9,649 nucleotides of DNA from Verrucomicrobiales bacterium. Lineage in GTDB: Bacteria > Verrucomicrobiota > Verrucomicrobiia > Limisphaerales > UBA1100. This document shows, one piece after another, positions 6,562 to 9,649 of the stretch. The notes beneath the pieces are model-generated. The model searched no databases. It was given only the letters and a program-made list of their open reading frames with translations, and was not told the DNA's origin. The translations under genes were made by a program, and so were the position numbers. Each line of letters begins with the position of its first letter. The first letter of the stretch is position 1. The stretch spans positions 1 to 9,649 of the forward strand of contig WTHG01000379.1 in the NCBI GenBank assembly GCA_011523245.1. The letters are read 5' to 3'.

Positions 6562-8979
6562 ATGCGTAGTGTTTTTTCAATTGTTTGGTTGGTTTTAGCC
6601 AGTGGGGCGGTGGCTTTTGACAAACCGACGGCGGCGTTTTTGGAGGCGCATTGTTTTGATTGCCACGGGGACGGGGCGGCGAAGGGAGGATTGGATCTGG
6701 AAAAGCTGGGGCGCGATCTTTCGGATGTGGCGACGTTTGTGAAGTGGGAACGGATTTTTGATCGCGTGACGGCGGGGGAAATGCCGCCGAAGAAGGTGAC
6801 GGATCGGCCGGAGGCCAAGGAGTTGACGGCGTTTCGCGCGGCACTGGAGCCGCGGCTGGTGCAGGCGCATGCGGCGGCAAAAGGGACGGTGCTGCGGCGG
6901 CTGAACCGGCGCGAGTACGAGAACACGATGAACGACCTCTTCGGCACGGCACTGGAGTTGGAGGAGATGCTGCCGGAAGACGGGCGCTCGCATGAGTTCG
7001 ACAACGTCGGGCACGCACTGGGCATTTCGATGCAGCACATGAAGATGTACCTGCACGCGGCGGGCGTGGTGCTGGACGAGGCGATTGCAAAGACGCCGGA
7101 CAAGCCCAAGCCGGATAAGAAGGTGGGGCGGTACAGCGACGATGGAAACTCGAAAAGGTTTATCGGCGATACGTGGTTGAAGCTGAAGGATGATTCGATC
7201 GTGCGCTTTCAACGCACGGGTTATCCCTCGGGCATGGTTCGCTCGGCGCGCACGAGCAAGGAGGGCTATTACCGCGTGAAGGTGCACGGCTTTGCTTATC
7301 AAGCGGACAAGCCTGTCACGTTCTCGGTGGGCCTGGTCACGTATGCGCGTGGTGCGCCGCAGCCAGTGGTCGGCTATTTTTCCTTTCCGCCCGGGGGGCC
7401 GGACAAGATGCACACGGTGGAATTGACCGTGAAGATCGGCGCACAATACATGATCAGTGTGGAGCCTTACGGCATCATTGATCCGGATCTTGGTCGCCGG
7501 CGTAAGGAAAAGATTCCACTGAGCACCGTGAAGACACCCGGCCTCGGCATTCACTCCGTGGAACTGGAGGGACCGTTGTACGAGGAGTTTCCCACGGCGG
7601 GCCACAAGCTGCTGATGGCAGGGCTGGATCGCAAAGAGATTCCGCCGCGCAATCCGAACGACCGCAACCGATCCTGGTACAAGCCACAGTTTGAAATCAA
7701 ATCCACCGATGAACAGGCCGACGCCGAACAGGCGCTCGGACGTTTGGCCAATGCCGCGTTTCGTCGACCGGTAGCGCCGCATGAGGTAATGCCATACGTG
7801 CACCTCTTCTCGGCTGAACGCAAAAAAGGTGAGCCCTTTGAGACTGCCCTGCGCACGGCGGCCACGGCGGTGTTGAGTTCGCCGCATTTTCTGTTTCTGC
7901 GCGAACCCGCCGGGGCACTGGATGACTTTGCGCTGGCCAATCGCCTGTCCTATTTCCTCACGCGCACCGCGCCGGATGCCGAACTGCTTGCACTCGCCAA
8001 GCAGGGCCAACTGCGTGCCCAGCTCCGCGCCCAGACCGAGCGCCTGTTGAAGGACGACCGCTTCGAGCGCTTTATCACGGACTTCACCGAGGCGTGGCTG
8101 AACCTGCGTGAAATGGATTTCACTGTGCCCGACCGCACACTGTATCCGGAGTACGAGCCCTACCTGCGCTTTTCCATGCCGCGCGAAACACAGTCGTTCC
8201 TGCGCGAGTTGATCGCCAGCAACCTCCCTGCCGCCAACATCGTGAAGAGCGATTTTGCGATGCTCAACGATCGCATGGCCGAGCACTACGGCATCGAGGG
8301 CGTGACCGGTTCGCAATTCCGCAAAGTGAAACTGCCCGCCGACAGTTGGCGCGGCGGCTTCCTCAGCCAGGGCAGCGTGATGAAGGTTTCCGCCAATGGC
8401 TCCACCACCTCGCCCGTGGTGCGCGGCGTGTACGTGATGGAACGCATCCTCGGCATCACGCCCACCCCGCCACCGCCGAACATCCCCGGCGTGGAACCGG
8501 ATATCCGCGGTGCCGCCACTCTGCGCGAGCTGCTTGACAAACATCGGGACGTCGCCAGCTGCGCCTCCTGCCACAACCACATCGACCCACTCGGGTTCGC
8601 GCTGGAAAGCTTCGACGTCATCGGCCTGCACCGCGATCGCTTTCGCAATCGCAGCTCCGAAAGCGAAAAGGTCAACGTCGAGGTCCGCGGACGTAGAGTA
8701 CAATACCGGCTCGGCCCGCCCGTGGACAGCTCCGGCAAATTCCTCGACGGCAGTGCTTACACCGATTTCCGCGCCTACCGCGATTACCTCGCCACGCATG
8801 ATGACCGCCTTGCCCGCGCTTTTGCCGGCAAACTGCTCACCTTCGCCACCGGCCGCGAGCTGGGCTTTTCCGACCGTGCCGAGCTGGACCGCATTGTCGC
8901 CGACACCGCCCAAAACAAACATCGCCTGCGCGACCTGATTCATCGTATTATTCAATCCGAGATTTTCCTGAACAAATAA
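6562..8979 (+). CDS. DUF1592-type multidomain c-type cytochrome (PSCyt1-DUF1587-DUF1595-DUF1592-DUF1588-DUF1585)
   Basis: An 805-residue exported cytochrome-like protein of the PVC type, full length. A Sec signal peptide covers about residues 1-19. The PSCyt1 haem domain has CFDCH (31-35) and GEMPPKK (72-78), whose Met74 is a plausible axial ligand. DUF1587 covers about 110-172, starting LRRLNRREYENTMNDLFG. A beta-rich, carbohydrate-binding-module-like region spans about 195-340. DUF1595 (about 383-445, with AFRRPVAPHE), DUF1592 (about 452-570, with LANRLSYFLTRTAPD), DUF1588 (about 567-690, with WRGGFLSQGSVM and a second haem motif CASCH at 667-671) and DUF1585 (about 730-803, with FATGRELGFSDRAELDRIV) follow. 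The protein is presumably a periplasmic electron carrier or oxidoreductase subunit; its substrate is unknown. The DUF1552 gene starts 1 base after its stop, and the two families co-occur in PVC genomes. Third-codon-base preference shifts from G to C along the gene. Boundaries are by eye. Confidence 0.95.
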   Translation: MRSVFSIVWLVLASGAVAFDKPTAAFLEAHCFDCHGDGAAKGGLDLEKLGRDLSDVATFVKWERIFDRVTAGEMPPKKVTDRPEAKELTAFRAALEPRLVQAHAAAKGTVLRRLNRREYENTMNDLFGTALELEEMLPEDGRSHEFDNVGHALGISMQHMKMYLHAAGVVLDEAIAKTPDKPKPDKKVGRYSDDGNSKRFIGDTWLKLKDDSIVRFQRTGYPSGMVRSARTSKEGYYRVKVHGFAYQADKPVTFSVGLVTYARGAPQPVVGYFSFPPGGPDKMHTVELTVKIGAQYMISVEPYGIIDPDLGRRRKEKIPLSTVKTPGLGIHSVELEGPLYEEFPTAGHKLLMAGLDRKEIPPRNPNDRNRSWYKPQFEIKSTDEQADAEQALGRLANAAFRRPVAPHEVMPYVHLFSAERKKGEPFETALRTAATAVLSSPHFLFLREPAGALDDFALANRLSYFLTRTAPDAELLALAKQGQLRAQLRAQTERLLKDDRFERFITDFTEAWLNLREMDFTVPDRTLYPEYEPYLRFSMPRETQSFLRELIASNLPAANIVKSDFAMLNDRMAEHYGIEGVTGSQFRKVKLPADSWRGGFLSQGSVMKVSANGSTTSPVVRGVYVMERILGITPTPPPPNIPGVEPDIRGAATLRELLDKHRDVASCASCHNHIDPLGFALESFDVIGLHRDRFRNRSSESEKVNVEVRGRRVQYRLGPPVDSSGKFLDGSAYTDFRAYRDYLATHDDRLARAFAGKLLTFATGRELGFSDRAELDRIVADTAQNKHRLRDLIHRIIQSEIFLNK

Positions 8980-8980
8980 C

Positions 8981-9649
8981 ATGAGCTACATCGCCACCAA
9001 AACCTCGTTGAATCGCCGCGCCTTTCTTAAGGGCTCCGGCGCCACCGTGGCCCTGCCTTTTCTGAGTGCCATGATGCCGGCCTTTGCCAAGGCTGATGCT
9101 GCTCCAAAACGTTTTGTGGCGATGAACGCTGGGCTGGGCTTTCACGCGCCGAACTTCATTCCCACGGAGGCCGGGGCGGATTACAAGGCGCCCGTTTACC
9201 TGCAAAAGCTCGAGAAACACCGGAAGGATTTCACGGTGTTCTCCGGGTTGTCGCACCCGAACTCCAACGGCGCCAACGGCCACACCAGTGAGCTCACCTG
9301 GCTAACCAGCGCGCCACGGCCGGGTCTGGCGGGGTTCAAGAACACCATCTCGCTCGATCAACTCATGGCCAAGCATATCGGTGCGGCCACGCGTTTCCCC
9401 TCAATGACCATCGGCGCGCGTGGGGCGTCGCTGTCATGGACAGCCAACGGCGTGCAGATCCCCGTGCAGATGCATCCCACCAAAATCTTCCGCCAACTGT
9501 TCGTCAATGGCACGGAAGCGGAAGTGGCGGAGGAAATCAAAAACCTCGAACGCGGTCGCAGTATCCTCGACACGGTGCTGGATGACGCCAAGGTGCTTAG
9601 CATCACCCTCGGCGCGCGGGACCGCGAGAAGCTCGACGAATATTTCACC
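8981..9649 (+). CDS. Tat-exported DUF1552 family protein, N-terminal part (cut by window end)
   Basis: The 223 visible codons are open in frame to the window edge; complete DUF1552 proteins are roughly 400-500 residues. The N-terminus has a textbook twin-arginine signal, LNRRAFLKGSGA (10-21), then a hydrophobic stretch ending near AFAKA (34-38). Family-like blocks follow: KRFVAMNAGLGFHAPNFIP (43-61), FTVFSGLSHP (84-93), a Gly/Asn/His-rich NSNGANGHTSELTWLTS (94-110), SLDQLMAKHIG (123-133) and FPSMTIGARG (138-147). Function is unknown; Tat export suggests that folding or cofactor insertion happens in the cytoplasm. The start codon lies 1 base after the upstream stop (TAA C ATG) and I see no Shine-Dalgarno, so translation is probably coupled to the cytochrome gene. 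Its role beside that cytochrome resembles the DUF1501 gene's role in the opposite cluster. Confidence 0.93.
   Translation, partial: MSYIATKTSLNRRAFLKGSGATVALPFLSAMMPAFAKADAAPKRFVAMNAGLGFHAPNFIPTEAGADYKAPVYLQKLEKHRKDFTVFSGLSHPNSNGANGHTSELTWLTSAPRPGLAGFKNTISLDQLMAKHIGAATRFPSMTIGARGASLSWTANGVQIPVQMHPTKIFRQLFVNGTEAEVAEEIKNLERGRSILDTVLDDAKVLSITLGARDREKLDEYFT

Noticed and set aside
6495..7109. 204-codon minus-strand open frame reaching into the divergent spacer
   Set aside because: Ser/Arg/Pro/Ala-rich low-complexity translation typical of a GC-rich shadow frame; overlaps the clear signal peptide and haem domain of the plus-strand gene.
6595..8982. 795-codon open frame on the minus strand opposite the whole DUF1592-type gene
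   Set aside because: Its codon boundaries coincide exactly with those of the sense gene, so its stops would be sense TTA, CTA or TCA codons, which this GC-rich gene avoids. The product shows no family motif, while the sense product has many.
9358..9648. 96-codon minus-strand open frame at the right end
   Set aside because: Lies entirely within the DUF1552 coding sequence, which has a Tat signal and family-like blocks; no motif of its own.

Overview
The window fits a member of the Planctomycetes-Verrucomicrobia-Chlamydiae (PVC) group, most likely a free-living planctomycete or a verrucomicrobium of the Pedosphaera/Limisphaera type. The DNA is GC-rich, and every gene encodes an exported protein of a family typical of these phyla: DUF1549/DUF1553 and DUF1592-type c-type cytochromes, Tat-exported DUF1501 and DUF1552 proteins, a PPC-domain protein and a family-S1 sulfatase. 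The sequence alone does not decide between the two phyla. Coding density is very high. There is no RNA gene, mobile element, CRISPR array or clear terminator, and the longest stretch without a gene is 113 bases.

Layout: two gene clusters diverge from the spacer at 6449-6561. The leftward (minus) cluster reads, in transcription order: DUF1549/DUF1553 cytochrome (6448 to 4298), DUF1501 protein (4264 to 2948), a large PPC-domain protein with a coiled-coil insertion (2946 to 454), and a sulfatase cut off by the window start (395 to 1). Its spacers are 33, 1 and 58 bases, so it is probably one operon. The rightward (plus) cluster reads: DUF1592-type multidomain cytochrome (6562-8979), then a DUF1552 protein (8981 onward) cut off by the window end; the spacer is 1 base.

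The two clusters share a logic. Each pairs a Sec-exported protein bearing CxxCH haem-attachment motifs with a Tat-exported partner (DUF1501 in one, DUF1552 in the other). The window therefore carries both versions of the PVC 'cytochrome plus Tat protein' module back to back, with a sulfatase and a surface-type beta-sandwich protein attached to one of them. The biochemical job of these DUF pairs is, as far as I know, not established. A role in extracytoplasmic redox chemistry linked to breakdown of sulfated polysaccharides is plausible from context but remains inference.

The points most worth a second look are the divergent double module, a helical hairpin inserted into the PPC protein, and a strong reversal of third-codon-base preference (G to C) along the DUF1592 gene.
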